DNA of 64,000 nt from Acestrorhynchus altus. Its lineage: Eukaryota; Chordata; Actinopteri; Characiformes; Acestrorhynchidae. The stretch is from the NCBI GenBank assembly GCA_034509495.1, contig CM067515.1:10345163-10409162 (forward strand), read 5' to 3'. The position numbers and the translations under genes are program-made. Shown here piece by piece: positions 34,469-46,252 of the stretch. Each line of letters begins with the position of its first letter. Within the stretch, counting starts at the first letter, position 1. The notes below the pieces were generated by a model that was not told the DNA's origin, searched no databases, and worked only from the letters and a program-made list of their open reading frames with translations.

Positions 34469-35645
34469 CTGACCAATGCATATGGGTTTTCATTTTAGTT
34501 TGAGTTCATCTGGTCTGTCAGATTAACCAACATGGTTATGTTGGTAGTCCAGCTATCCCATACACACCACATACTGGTGGAGCAGCAAAACCCACAACCA
34601 GGTAAAAAAAAAAAGAAAAACAGTGAGACCACTGGTTGCTTGGGATGCAAATATTTGAGAAGAATAACTTCCCTAAAGCACACGTTGTGCCGCTGGTTTA
34701 GACATGTATAAAAAGATGCTTGACTGTTTGTCTAATACCGTGTCATAATCTGCATCTCTGTAGCTAAATCCAGTGCAGTGTTTGTTTTGCTGTAATCAGT
34801 CTACTTCTTTCTTCTTATCTGATTGTGGTTTTTCTCTTGTCTGAAACATAATACCCCCCAAGTTTGTTGCCACACTTTCAGACTAATCCCATGTTCAGGT
34901 CTTTAGCTTCTTGAAGCAGCTTTAAGATACTGTTTTAATAAGTATGTTAAGGTGTATATTTAGAGCGTTTGTAGGAAAAAGGACATGACAAAGTTAAGCA
35001 GTCCAAGAACAATGAAAAAGATTAAATCAAAACCTAATAGCAAGATGACTTTGGCTCATTCAGCAGTAAACTGGGAGGGGTTTTTTAAAGCACAACCGCT
35101 TTCATTTCCTGGATTCAGCTTTACTCATTTGGGCCACATTTTGCTTCTTCAGGGAAAGATTTATGAACATCAGCAGCCAAAGCATGAAAAAATAAGAAAC
35201 ACAAACTTGACAAACCATGCACAACATTAAATATCATAGTAAATAACTTTAGCCCAAATATTTTCTTTATAGTTAATTGTCTTAAATAAATATTTTAGAT
35301 TTTATTTCTTTTAATGGGCTTTATTTTGGCATAACATGTAACCATGTAAAATGTAACATAGTGACATAAATGGATTTATTCAATATATAGATTATTTGAT
35401 GTATAAATTGCAAATATGCAACTTTGACTGGGGTAAAAAAAACAAAAACAATTCTCAGATGCAGTTTTACAAGCCTTCTTACAACTAGGGCTGGGAAATA
35501 TAACCAAAAGAAATTATATGCATTGAGAGAAAAGGTGATAAAATGATAAGATGAAAACCTTTACTAAACATTTAGAATAATGTACCAGCAAAGTACCAGC
35601 TGTTAGACCAATAACAAAGCATTCTGATATCAGTGACAAATGAAC

Positions 35646-35648
<3 letters not shown>
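34469..35648. other. Intergenic DNA
   Basis: No gene recognised. 'ctagggctgggaaatat' at 35487 looks like a truncated hAT-type MITE end. Confidence 0.4.

Positions 35649-35691
<43 letters not shown>
35649..35691 (+). repeat. (TA)n microsatellite abutting a Tc1 terminus
   Basis: About 21 TA units. The final TA is the immediate neighbour of the Tc1 end CAGTGGGGC. Tc1/mariner elements insert at TA. Confidence 0.95.
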
Positions 35692-35694
<3 letters not shown>

Positions 35695-36788
35695 TGGGGC
35701 AAAAAGTCAGCCACTGATTGTGCAAGTTCTCCTACTTATAAAGATGAGAGAGGTCTGTTATTTTCATCATAGGTACACTGCATCTATGAGAGACTAAATG
35801 AGAAAAAAATCCAGGAAATCACATTTTTAAAGAATTTATATATAAATAATTTGTAAATTATGGTGGAAAATAAGTACTTGGTCAATAACAAAAGTTCAAC
35901 TGAATACTTTGTAACATAATCTTTGTTGGCAATGACAGAGGTCAAACATTTCCTGTAAGTCTTCACCAGGTTTGCACACACTGTAGCTGGTATTTTGGCC
36001 CATTCCTCCATGCAGATCTCCTCTAGAGCTGTGATGTTTTGGGGCTGTCGCTGGGCAACACGGACTTTCAACTCCCTCCATAAATTTTCTATGTGGTTGA
36101 GGTCTGGAGACTGGCTAGGCCACTCCAGGACCTTGAAATGCTTTTTACTGAGCCACTCCTTCACTGTCCGAGTGGTGTGTTTGTGATCATTGTCATGCTG
36201 GAAGATCCAGCCATGTTCTATCTTCAATGCTCTCACTGATGGAAAGAGTTTTTGGCTTAAAATTTAATGATCCATGGCCCTGTTTATTTTTCCCTTAACA
36301 CAGATCAATTGTCCTGTCCCTTTGCAGCCCCAAAGCTTGATGTTTCCACCTTCATGCTTCATAGTAGGTATGGTGTTCTTAGGATGCAACTCAGCATTCT
36401 TCTTCCTCCAAACATAAGTTGATTTTTAACCAAAACATTCTATTTTGGTTTTGTCTGACCACATGATATTCTTCCAGTCCTCTACTGGATCATCCATATG
36501 CTCTCTGGCAAACTTCAGACAGGCCTGGACATGTACTGGCTTAAGCAGGGGGACACACCTGGCACTGCAGGATTTGAGTATCTCTCGGTGTAGTGTGTTA
36601 CTGATGGTAGCCTTTGTTACTTTGTCCCAGCTCTCTGCACGTCATTCATCAGTTCTGGGATTTTTGCTCACCATTCTCATGATCATTTTGACCCCAACTA
36701 AACTATTTACAAATCCTACAATATGTTTTCCTGGATGTGTTTCTCATTTTGTCTCCCATAGTTGAAGTGTATCTATGATGAAAATTAC
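35692..36788 (-). mobile_element. Tc1/mariner transposon, nearly full length, inactive
   Basis: The left end CAGTGGGGCAAAAAGTCAGC continues into subterminal sequence (35715-35835). An inverted partner is at 36736-36788 ('gttgaagtgtatctatgatg' then 'aaaattac' against 'ttttcatcataggtacactg' at 35760). The outer part of the right terminus is missing where another Tc1 family begins at 36789. The minus-strand transposase gene runs from about 36690 to 35890. Its first half (36240-36690) is recognisable as antisense ('tgatgtttccacc', 'tctggcaaacttcagac', 'agcagggggacac') but shifted. The N-terminal DNA-binding region is largely deleted. Confidence 0.9.
35784..36236 (-). pseudogene. Tc1 transposase, C-terminal catalytic fragment
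   Basis: This 150-codon open frame keeps the last two catalytic positions of a DD34E transposase: FQHDND with D15 of this frame, and SPDLNHIENLW with E50, 34 residues apart as in Tc1. WPSQSPDLN is also intact. The first Asp box (TDE) would lie upstream (36240-36450), where the frame is broken, so the enzyme cannot be made. The last 35 or so codons run past the usual transposase end into the terminal repeat. Confidence 0.9.
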
Positions 36789-37254
36789 ATCATCCATAAA
36801 TGGAAGAAATTTGGAACCAATAGGACCCTTCATAGAGCTAACCACCCAGCCAAACTGAGTGATCATTGTAGGAGGGCCTTAGTTAGATGGATGGTGGTAG
36901 CATCATGCTGTGGGATGTTTTTTCTGCAGTAGGAACTGGAAGATTAGTCAGGGTCATGGCAAATATTTCTCTGGAGATGTCTAAAAATGGCTGTGCTTGA
37001 GAGGTTCTGCAAAGAAGAATGGGCAAAACCTCAGAATAACAGGTGTGCCAAGCTTGTAGCATCGTACTCAAAAGACTTGAACTGCAATTGCTGCTAAAAG
37101 TACTTCAACAAAGCATTGAGCAAAAACTGTGAATACATATGAACTTATTAGATAATTTATAAAGATTTCAAACAAACATTTCCCACTTTGTCATTGTGGG
37201 TATTGTTTGTAGAATTTTGAGGGATGCAATGAATTCAATCCATTTTTAAATAAT
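36789..37254 (+). mobile_element. Second Tc1-like family, internally deleted copy abutting the first
   Basis: 'atcatccataaatggaagaa' then 'atttggaaccaataggaccc' matches the helix-turn-helix coding part of a salmonid/teleost Tc1 family. 'ggtagcatcatgctgtggga' then 'tgttttttctgc' matches the GGGSIMLWGCF box. 'aggtgtgccaagcttgtagc' then 'atcgtactcaaaagac' matches the C-terminus. The blocks are in order on the plus strand but hundreds of bases between them are gone. Confidence 0.8.
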
Positions 37255-37799
37255 ACATTTGAACACCTTCAATTTAATTAATTTGTGGTTTTGGAGGGAT
37301 GGGGGTCCTAGTATCTGCTCTCCAGTATCAAAAAAAAGCCATATTTTCCTGAAATGGAATTGTCCCTTCCCTTCCTTTCACCTCATGTGAATTAAATCTA
37401 ATGCTATCCTGACACTTTTCTGAGATGCGCTGGCACACAGACATTATTTCTGATGTCTAGCTCACTTTATGTCCTCATGTATGTTTAATTTGTGAAAACA
37501 GATATCTATATCAGCAGCAATGTCAGCAGTAAACATCGAAATTGACTCATCTGGCACTCGTCCATTACTTCACCTACTCAACCAGTGAAAGTACAGAGCC
37601 TCTGACAGGACTCACACATTACATATTTATTTTATGTGCATAGCAAAAATGTAAAACTCATGATCTAAAAATGACAGTTTGCACAAATGATCTCTTCTTC
37701 TGTTGTGAAATACCACAAGAAATAACATAAAAAATAAATAAAAGTAAAAATAGATAATTTAAAGGGTAGATAAATTCAGTGAAAGTAAATACAGTATAT
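37255..37799. other. Intergenic DNA
   Basis: Nothing recognised. Confidence 0.4.
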
Positions 37800-37875
37800 A
37801 AAAATTACACCGGCTCACCCGTGACCCTATTCAGGAATAAGCGGTTCAGAAAATGGATGGATGGATGGATGGATA
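37800..37875 (+). repeat. Retroposon 3' end with (ATGG)n tail
   Basis: 'ggctcacccgtgaccctatt' then 'caggaataagcggttcagaa' and five ATGG units is the 3' end of a common teleost SINE/LINE, of the same tail type as the LINE at 26131. The head of such a SINE is seen separately at 57028-57260. Confidence 0.8.
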
Positions 37876-40800
37876 TATTGCAAAGCTGAAGAAGAGTGTT
37901 ATGTTTGAGCAGTTTCAGGAAATGATGAGATTTTAAATTTAAAACCAATCAAAAAAAAGTTTAGCTCCTAATAGTCTTAATTTAAGATTACGCAAATGCC
38001 AGAGAAATTGTTTATTGCTTTATTGCTTAACTTCATTTAATTCAATAACTTAACTGGATTGCTTAACCACAAATTCCTACACCAAGTGACTTCATGTATT
38101 TCATCTGAGTTTCTGGTCCTGTGAATATTTCCTAAACTGTGCATGATGAAATGAAGGAAAAATCTGAGGATGAGCGTAAGTTAATAGCTGCACAGGTTGG
38201 CCAAACTCCCCTCCAACAGCTGTTGATTTTGGCTTGAGCAATCTCTAAGATACAGAATTAGCTCATTTCCACTACTTGTGTAGCCAGATGAAATCCTGCT
38301 CTTAAGGTGCCCTCCCTCAGATTACATAAAAATATGACACATACTTAGCAAAGATATATATATGCCCTCATGACTGAATGCCATTATATCCTCAAAGCAA
38401 AGTAAAGTCTTTGCAGTAGAGGCTGTTACTGCAGGATGGAGAAAACAATCTTCCTACTATTATTTTTACTTGATTTCAAAGCAAAATTCTGGGGGAACTA
38501 CTGTCTATAAATTTTTGAACATATATCATATATGCTTAAATCACAAGTTTAAGGTACTATTCTGCATGCTAACCTCTATTTATGATTCAAATTTACTTTG
38601 AAATATGAACACATAACTGTTTATTTAGTTCACAGGGCTTTAAGCATTATGTGGCTGTTGCCATCAGGTTTGTGGGCTGTAAAGCCTGGTACACACACCG
38701 GTTAGTGAAAATCCTTACAGAATGTATGACACACTAATCATTAGGTCTCCTATATCTGAACAAATGAAAAAAATAATGAACAGCACAAAGCTACTTCTCT
38801 TACCTGTAGGTCATGGCTGCCCCATGCTGGAAGAGGTGAAAAGGCCCGTGTATAGACCTCAGAAGACAAGTGCTTGGAGGTCAAACATCTCACAGAAGTA
38901 GAAGCCTTCTGTAAGAAAGAATAGACCAAAGACCCCACAACAAGAATGGAAAGACTCTTAGCTATTACAAAAAGTGTTTACGAGATGAGAAATCTGCCAA
39001 AAGCAATGTTACGAAGCATTTGTATTCGGCCCTTTTCCTTTATTGGTACTTTTGTAACTGCAGAAGATAGAGTTCAGTCTTGCTTAAAGTATTTAAGAAA
39101 TCTTCATCCTTAATGTTTTGCCTTTTGGCAAAAAGTTCACAGGAACAGAAATACTGGCCAGATTTACTTTCAAAACTGGACGCAACTGGGGATTTAAAAC
39201 AGCATGTCAGTCCTCAGCCCATCCTGTAACACTTCCAGAGGCAGCGACCTTGGCATGTCTTTCTGAAGCATAAATTTGGACATTAGGCTGTGCTTTCTGC
39301 AGCTACTCAGAGTCATAAGCAGCTGATGATCTTGGGCAAAGCAGTTGGACTCTTTTAGTTTTATTGGTTGCTGCGGAGTGCTTTTGTGGATTAAAATGAT
39401 GGCAATCCTATTTGTGCAGCAGACAGTGATGACTTGTTGTGAGGTTGGGAGCCAGGGCTTGTACTTTAATTCTTATTAATTTGTCACTGCTGAGAGTCAT
39501 GCCTCTGGAGATTATACTAATTCATTAAATGTATTAACAAGCCCAGCTTTTTACAACTGCATCTCTTGAGGTTACACATGATAACTGTTTCGCACTAAGT
39601 TGCACCAATCAACGCTTCCCCATCTGATTCATTTCTTCCAGTGCTGCATATTGTGTTGATGGCTGAGATCAGCTGGGAAGTGCTGTTCAAGAGCATTCAC
39701 ACCATTCAAGCAATGACTACGGAAAAGCATTCATTACAATGGAAGTGAGACAAGGTGCTACCCTTAAGCCATAAGTTCCTCAGGCTCTGCATTCTCTTCA
39801 TGCCTCATAAAACTTTTTTCCCTCGCTTACCCGACCCTTTTCCATATCTGTCCCCCTCAGAACGTTCTCAGCATTGCTTTCAGAAGGCATTGAAAGTGGA
39901 GAGGATTTTACAAGCCTGTGCTTCTGTCCTTCAAAGGAAGGAAATGCAGTTTGCGAAGAGCAGGCCTCCAGGAGTTAGCTTGATGATATCTGGTCCGAGC
40001 ACTGAGGAACTGGGGCATTCTCAGCACATCAGCCTTCTTTTCCCCCGTACTGTCCTTTAGCTTGTCATGGGAATGTTTGGTTAATTGCCAGGGAACAGGT
40101 CTTCTGGACTTTGTGATCAAATTATAGGGCTACTCCTGTTGTCGGAATGTGAGTTGATCCTAGTTCCCACAAAGAAAGGTGGAAAGCAAGGTATAATGAA
40201 AGATGTGAGATTAAGAGTGAAAAGAGAATGAAAATTCAATTGTTGAAAACAGGAGTGTGATAGATGTGTGGTATGTGGGATTGGTCAAGAGAGCTGTCAA
40301 AAGAAGAAAAAGAAAGTGAGTAGGGAGAAAACAGAGAACAGAGGCTCATGAGGAACGACAGAATAGAGCAGCAATAAGGACAGAAAGAAAGAAAAAGAAT
40401 GATTTGCTGTGTTAAACCCTCTTAGCTGTAGTAAAGTTACTATTACTCATTGTCATGTTTTTGCTTTTTCTAAAATACTCAGAATCTACATTCATCGTTT
40501 TTTCCTGTTCGTGGTCATGGTCTGGAGCTTGCCTGGAATCAAGACATGAATACTTCTAGGACAGAGTGCCAGTTCATCGCAACTTAAAATAGAATCAATC
40601 AAAAGTGGAGAACACACACCAGTCTTCAATGAATAAATTAATAACAGCAAAGTGTTGAACCAACCTGGATCCACCCACAAATGCATTGCTTTTTTCCCGT
40701 AAAGTTTCTATTAATCTCAGCATCACATGCTCTTCCCACAAATAATCAGAACTGTGTAGATTCTCCAAATAGCATTCCATAGAGGTTGTCCAGTCGGGCA

Positions 40801-43140
40801 ACAGTTGCAACATAAGACATTTTGTAAGAATTTGTAGGGCATTGATAGGTCACTTCTCTACTAAGCAATGAGTTTAAAAAGTACATCAAATGAGAACATC
40901 CCATGGAATTGGCTTCGGGTTTGAGAAGTTAATGCTTTTCAATTCTTTAATGCTTGAGAATACTTTATGTATGGGATCATGTGTGTGTGCATCAAGCAGG
41001 CTATATTAAAACAGAGGAGAAATGAATCCTTTGGAAGTTTGTCAAAATTTCTAGAACACAGGCCATTCATCATCTTGGTTGTTGCTTCGACTAAAGCCAG
41101 AAAAAACGAACTGATCTTGTGAGTTCATGTTGCCTGCAAAAGGTCACAATAATCAAAACGATTAAAATTAAACAGTGGCTTTCTGAATAGCCATGGATGT
41201 TTGTGTGTGTAAGACATCAGTTACACAATAATTAAATTAATTTACTGACGTCTGAATAAATCATGCTTGGTGTAAACAAAAAAAAAGAAAGAAAAGAAAA
41301 AAAAAGTGTTAAAAAGACACTAAAATAATGCAAAACAAGGCCAAACATTAGACGTAGCATGGCTGAGGGTAGCTTCAACATGTGGAGAAACACCTGGAAG
41401 GAGGGGAAACAAACTAACCACATGCTGATGGACCAATAGAGGATACTGAGGGAGTTGCCATGTCCAGAAGACCACAACAGCAGTGTGTTCCACGCTGTTG
41501 TCTTGGCCCCCATTTCAGCCGGCTTATATTGTTGAATTGTTACTAGGCACCTAAAGGAGTTTGCCAATGAAAATAATATGCTGAGATCAAGAATAACTAA
41601 TCTAACAAAACAGCAGAGTAATGTTAAAACGGTGAGGTCACATTTTATTAGAAACCCAGGGCGATGTGTGGCAGCTCTATGAGCTGTTCTGAGATGGTTG
41701 CTAATCCCGGTGGCTCAGGGCTGATCAAAAGTGTAGTGAACGAGGAAAAGACACCCCTGAAACCTGGCACAGTGTGAAAACTGAAACCTGAGTCTGCTTG
41801 AACAGGAAACACAACAAAGTGTCAGGACTCGTATGTCAGATATGCCCTGAAAAAGGCTTGGGTGGTCATCGGTTTTTGAAGAGTTTATTTGTCTTACACT
41901 GTAGTAGATTGTTCCGCGTGCAGCTCTGCAGAAGTCAATGCGGTACTGTAACAGAAATGACCTCAAGTGTGTTTTAATTCCCAATAAATGTTAACACGCC
42001 ATTTCCAACAGCAGGAATTATTAAACACACTCTTCCCATATGGGCGACAAAAGTGTTTTGCTGCAAATGCTCTGCACTGCTTTCATTTTGCTCTCCCTCT
42101 TATTCATATCAGGGCTGTCGTGACAGGGCTGTTTATGTGTAATTTAGCATTGCCCTGTCTAGGTTTGTTTGAATTGCTTTTTCTTAACACAGGAAATTCT
42201 CCATTAGTATGAGAGGCTAATCAAGAGTGCTGAAGGAAATAGGAAATGTTCAGTACAAAACACTGAGACCCTCCCACTCCACTTGAGCAAAAGACTCCTA
42301 GGCTTTTTATATTTTCTAATATAGTGCTTCATAACATCTAGGTATATAAAAGTCTTAATCTTTGCTTTTGAAAATAAAGGTTCCTAAATGAGCCTGAACA
42401 TACGTTGCAGGGAAAGAACTTTATTTGGAATAAAACCTTTACATTTCTTTACAATGGGGTTGAAAACCCACCAAAGAATCGTTATAATACCAGTGCTTTT
42501 AAGCACAAAGCACAGAAATTCTTAGTTACTATTCCTGGTACTGGACACCTTGACTTTGACATTATCTGTCTAAAAACAGTATCTGTCATTTGTTCATTTC
42601 TGGCAAATTGAGTTATTGAGGGCATTTTAAGACTTCTGAGGGCCTTTCTCTTAAATCTTCCTTTAACATCACCTGTACATAATAATATAATACTCATAAT
42701 TTACATTTAATGTTTAGAGCAGTCTCCCTGGATAATGAGGACTGTGTGACCTAGAGCACTGTGTGAAGAGATAATCTGGACAAGTCCTTAGTAATTTCTT
42801 GAGTGTCTATTGGTCAGTTTCACACAAAGCAGTTGGACACACAAATCCAACAATTACAGATAAGAGGCAGATGATGGACACACAAATCAGCCACTTAGAC
42901 ACAGCGACAAGATTCTCAACCCTCCATCATAGCCTAACTGCGGAAGTGAGTCACGTATGATCTTGCAATAGGATGTACTCGAAAGGGTCGACTCTATAGA
43001 CTCAGGAAATGAACCATGTTTGTGCACTGTATTATCACAGGGATATTAATAGAAACATACTGTAGATAAACATCAAAGCTTATGCACCAATCGTAGAGGG
43101 ACAAAATAGCCACAACTGGTAGCCACTAGGTGGTCTATCA

Positions 43141-43142
<2 letters not shown>
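37876..43142. other. Long intergenic stretch, nothing recognised
   Basis: Over 5 kb without a recognisable gene, RNA or named repeat. Frames at 39755-40060 (plus, 101 codons) and 41232-41567 (minus, 111 codons) have no family signature. 40200-40400 is purine-rich on the plus strand. Conserved noncoding elements could be present but need comparison. Confidence 0.4.

Positions 43143-43214
<72 letters not shown>
43143..43214 (+). repeat. (CA)n microsatellite
   Basis: About 36 perfect CA units. Confidence 0.97.
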
Positions 43215-43218
<4 letters not shown>

Positions 43219-45099
43219 CATAAACATTAAACTAAATCATGTTAAAACAGGCACATATTAAAATAAAGCAGTTTTACTGTAAATCTTAAAAATAATAATG
43301 CTTTACAAGGTTGACATGAAATACAAGAATCACTTTTCTCAAGAACAAGTTTAAGAACATTAGGAATATATTGGTAGAATGACACATATAGTTCTTCATT
43401 ATGGAATCATTTAAAGAACCATTCAAAGCACCTTTTTATGTCAGTTGTGTGGCTGTGTAATGTATGAAAACACAAAGACCAGATCAGATTTCATATTCAG
43501 CACTGAAGCACTTGGATTGGATTGAATCAAAATCGGATCAGAGGACAAACAGAAAAAACACTGTCTATTAACATCTAATTAATTACAACTAGATTTCTCG
43601 TGTAGAGTTTTTTATAGTCCTCTGAAAATATGTGGTCTTCAATCCAATGTCTGCCAAATCTGTGGAAAAGGGTCATAAAAACCTGATCTTATGATTCTTA
43701 TCATGGACATGAATAGACTTGCTTATATGAATAAATTCACTGAGTGCCTCAGCCCAAAATAAACTTCTCCCAAGTCAACACCCAGAAGCTTTACTGTTTC
43801 TTTCTGTTATTCTTTTTGTTTAAACAGTTGTTTTCTACAGTGGTTTTCAGGTTGACTCATTGGGTGCGAAACCTGGTTGCCTTTAGAAGAACATAGAAAC
43901 CGTAAATGCTCTAAAAGTACATTTGATCCAAACTGGTATTTATGGATTCAGCATTCATGTTAACACCTACCAAATGTATGCTTGTTTTCCTACAGTGCTG
44001 CTACGACTGGGAAGCATCATCCAGTCATGAGGGAAAACCGACCACTGTAGCTTGGCAAGAAATGACACTGTGTCAAAGTTAGCACACAGCCTCTCACTGC
44101 ATTGGGCAATGGACATTTGGGAGTGATGGCCACAATCGTACAGAATCATGTTCTGTAATTGTCCAGACCCAGATGATTTGTGAGACACAGTAGGATGGTG
44201 TGTTCTTTATTTTGACATCTTGCCAGAAGAGATATTCATACAGTACCTTCAAATCTAATTCTGTACTTTTATTGGTGAAAGAGAGCAGGACAAAGGAGGG
44301 TTTCGAGCTTTGATGGTGGTAAAACCTTCTCTGTCAGAGAAAGAATTGTGTACCCAAATGACCTGAATGAAGTCTTTATGAAATTCGTAATCTAAGCCTT
44401 AAATTAGATTATGAACTGAAAAGAAACCCATTGTTCAAAACATTTGCAAACTTTGGTTTCTGCTATGTTGCATAACTCTTCACAGAGGACAACCGTCTCT
44501 TCACCTCTTGAAGGCACAGCCATCGACCTTGGCTGAAGGTTCCCTGTGGAGTTAGCATGACACAAACTGTGACATGCTACAGTATATCATCTTCCCCAGT
44601 AGTCTATTTTTACAACATTCATGTCTCTCAGTCAATGAGCTTTTTGATTTTTAATGTGTGTTTTAATTATTATGTCCATCAAAGTTTCAGCTCAGACTGT
44701 GTCATATATACAGTGTCCAAAACCATCTTTCTCTTGTAAAGAACTGGCTTTGCAAGATGTTTAGTGCAACAATAAGACATAATTCAGTCTAAGGATTGAG
44801 GATTGTGAATGTTAGCACATTTAAATATAAAAATGAAATTCTGTTAACTTTTAACATTAATCCAACCAGGCTAAGTTACAGTACACTTTCATTTTTAATA
44901 AGAAAGAAGGTTTAAAAATCTGAAAATATATCCCCATTATCTTTACTGTCTTTTTTAACTTAAGAAAAGAGAAAAGAAAAGAGCAGACGTATAGTATATC
45001 TATAAGCCATGAACTCATGTGCATAGGTAGATGAAGATGTTGTTGTCATTAACAATGTCAATGTCATTGTTTTTTAACAATGGCATTGCTAAAAAAAAA
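43215..45099. other. Intergenic DNA
   Basis: No gene recognised. The 43967-44188 frame (minus, 73 codons) is unassigned. Confidence 0.4.
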
Positions 45100-45203
45100 A
45101 GTTGCACCCAGATGGAACCAACCGACTTCAATGCATGATTCCAGTGGTGTTGTGCCAGACTGTCATGCACTCATTCAGAATGGCAACAGGCCATCTTCAG
45201 GGA

Positions 45204-45282
45204 TCAATCAATCAATCAAAATTTATTTTTATAGCGCTCTTCACAACTGAAGTTGTCACAGAGCAGCTTGACAGAAATAAAA

Positions 45283-45345
<63 letters not shown>

Positions 45346-45346
45346 G
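45204..45346 (+). repeat. Dispersed repeat ending in (AATA)n
   Basis: Four ATCA units, then 'aaatttatttttatagcgct' and 'cttcacaactgaagttgtca', a very common teleost motif, then (AATA)n from 45276 to 45346. It appears to have inserted into the Tc1 fossil. Confidence 0.7.
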
Positions 45347-45468
45347 AAAGGTTAAAACAGAAACAAAGTATAGATTGTGAATGAATGAATCCCACTTGGT
45401 GGAGATGACCAACCTATCCATGTACAGGGGCACCGTGGTCAGCACCAACATTATCCTGATGTCATAGA

Positions 45469-45777
45469 TTGGGGTGCAATTTCATACGATCTCCTTGGTT
45501 CTTCATTGCTGTCACTTTGGCAGTCCAACATTATGTTAATGAGTACACACTTGGTGTGCTATTCCAACAGGACAACACTCATCCATGTACTGCTGCTGTC
45601 TCAAGAGCTTGCCTTGAAGACACAAATACTATGCCATGGCCAGTCACATCATCAGTCCTATCCCTGATTAATGATGTGTGGGATGCCAATGGACGTACTA
45701 TCCAAACTCCATCCCACTGCATAATCTGCAGGAATATTCAATATTCAAAATTCACAGGACACACAGGACAACTCTAG
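45469..45777 (+). pseudogene. Tc1-like transposase fragment
   Basis: Within this 102-codon frame, LFQQDNTHPCTAAVSRACLED is the second-Asp box of a Tc1-like transposase, and SSVLSLINDVWDANGR lines up with the SPDLSPIEHVWD box. The catalytic Glu is replaced by Asn (IND for IEH), so the domain is dead. The first Asp box is not in frame. Confidence 0.8.
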
Positions 45778-45996
45778 CAAGTTGTATAATACCCAATGCC
45801 TTACTGAGAGACACTACTTCTGTTTGTGTAGCTCAATAAAAATGGCTCATATCAGTCTATCAGCACTTTATATCAAATCAGCACATATCATATCAGCCTT
45901 TAATAGCACTGCAATCCAACACTTCCTTCTGGGTGCAGCTATTTGTGCAACTATTTTATATTTTACCACCCATACACCCACATACACCACCCATAC

Positions 45997-46025
45997 ACGC
46001 ACACACGCACACACACACACACACA
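45997..46025 (+). repeat. (CA)n tract
   Basis: About 14 units, preceded by imperfect 'cacccatacac' repeats. Confidence 0.85.
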
Positions 46026-46031
46026 AAGTGC

Positions 46032-46060
46032 AAATTTGATCAGTTACACAGATCAAATTT
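46032..46060. repeat. Perfect 10-bp inverted repeat
   Basis: AAATTTGATC (46032-46041) and GATCAAATTT (46051-46060) with a 9-nt loop. Confidence 0.8.
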
Positions 46061-46139
46061 TATTCACAGGCAGCTTAACTCTGAATGGACTTCTGCATAG
46101 TTCAGTCCAAAAAGATTTTCAATGCCGTTCATCAGTTGC

Positions 46140-46252
46140 TAGTTGTTAGTATGTGGTCACTAGGGTGAAGCTTTTTTATGCCAAGTGGCTGATATGGTAT
46201 CCTAAGTGGTTACTATGTTGTTGCTATGCACTTGCTATGGTATTCGTAGTGA
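46140..46252. repeat. 'GTTGCTATG'-type dispersed repeat
   Basis: Runs of 'ctagttgttag', 'tggttactatgttgttgcta' and 'tgcacttgctatggtat'. The reverse-complement type recurs at 52985-53125 ('ccatagcaaccatt', 'gccatagcaactag'). It is a low-complexity fish repeat. Confidence 0.55.

Larger units (their letters stand above)
45100..45800 (+). mobile_element. Tc1-like transposon fossil split by a repeat
   Basis: 45100-45200 and 45390-45800 look like parts of one old Tc1-like element separated by the repeat at 45204-45346. The second part carries the transposase fragment annotated separately. No terminal repeats were recognised. 45890-45935 ('caatccaacacttccttctg') matches the equivalent tail of the minus fossil at 30960-31330, so the original element probably extended to about 45940. 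Confidence 0.65.

Noticed and set aside
35784..36236. Intact transposase gene
   Set aside because: Only the last two catalytic positions remain; the DNA-binding domain and first Asp are missing or frameshifted.
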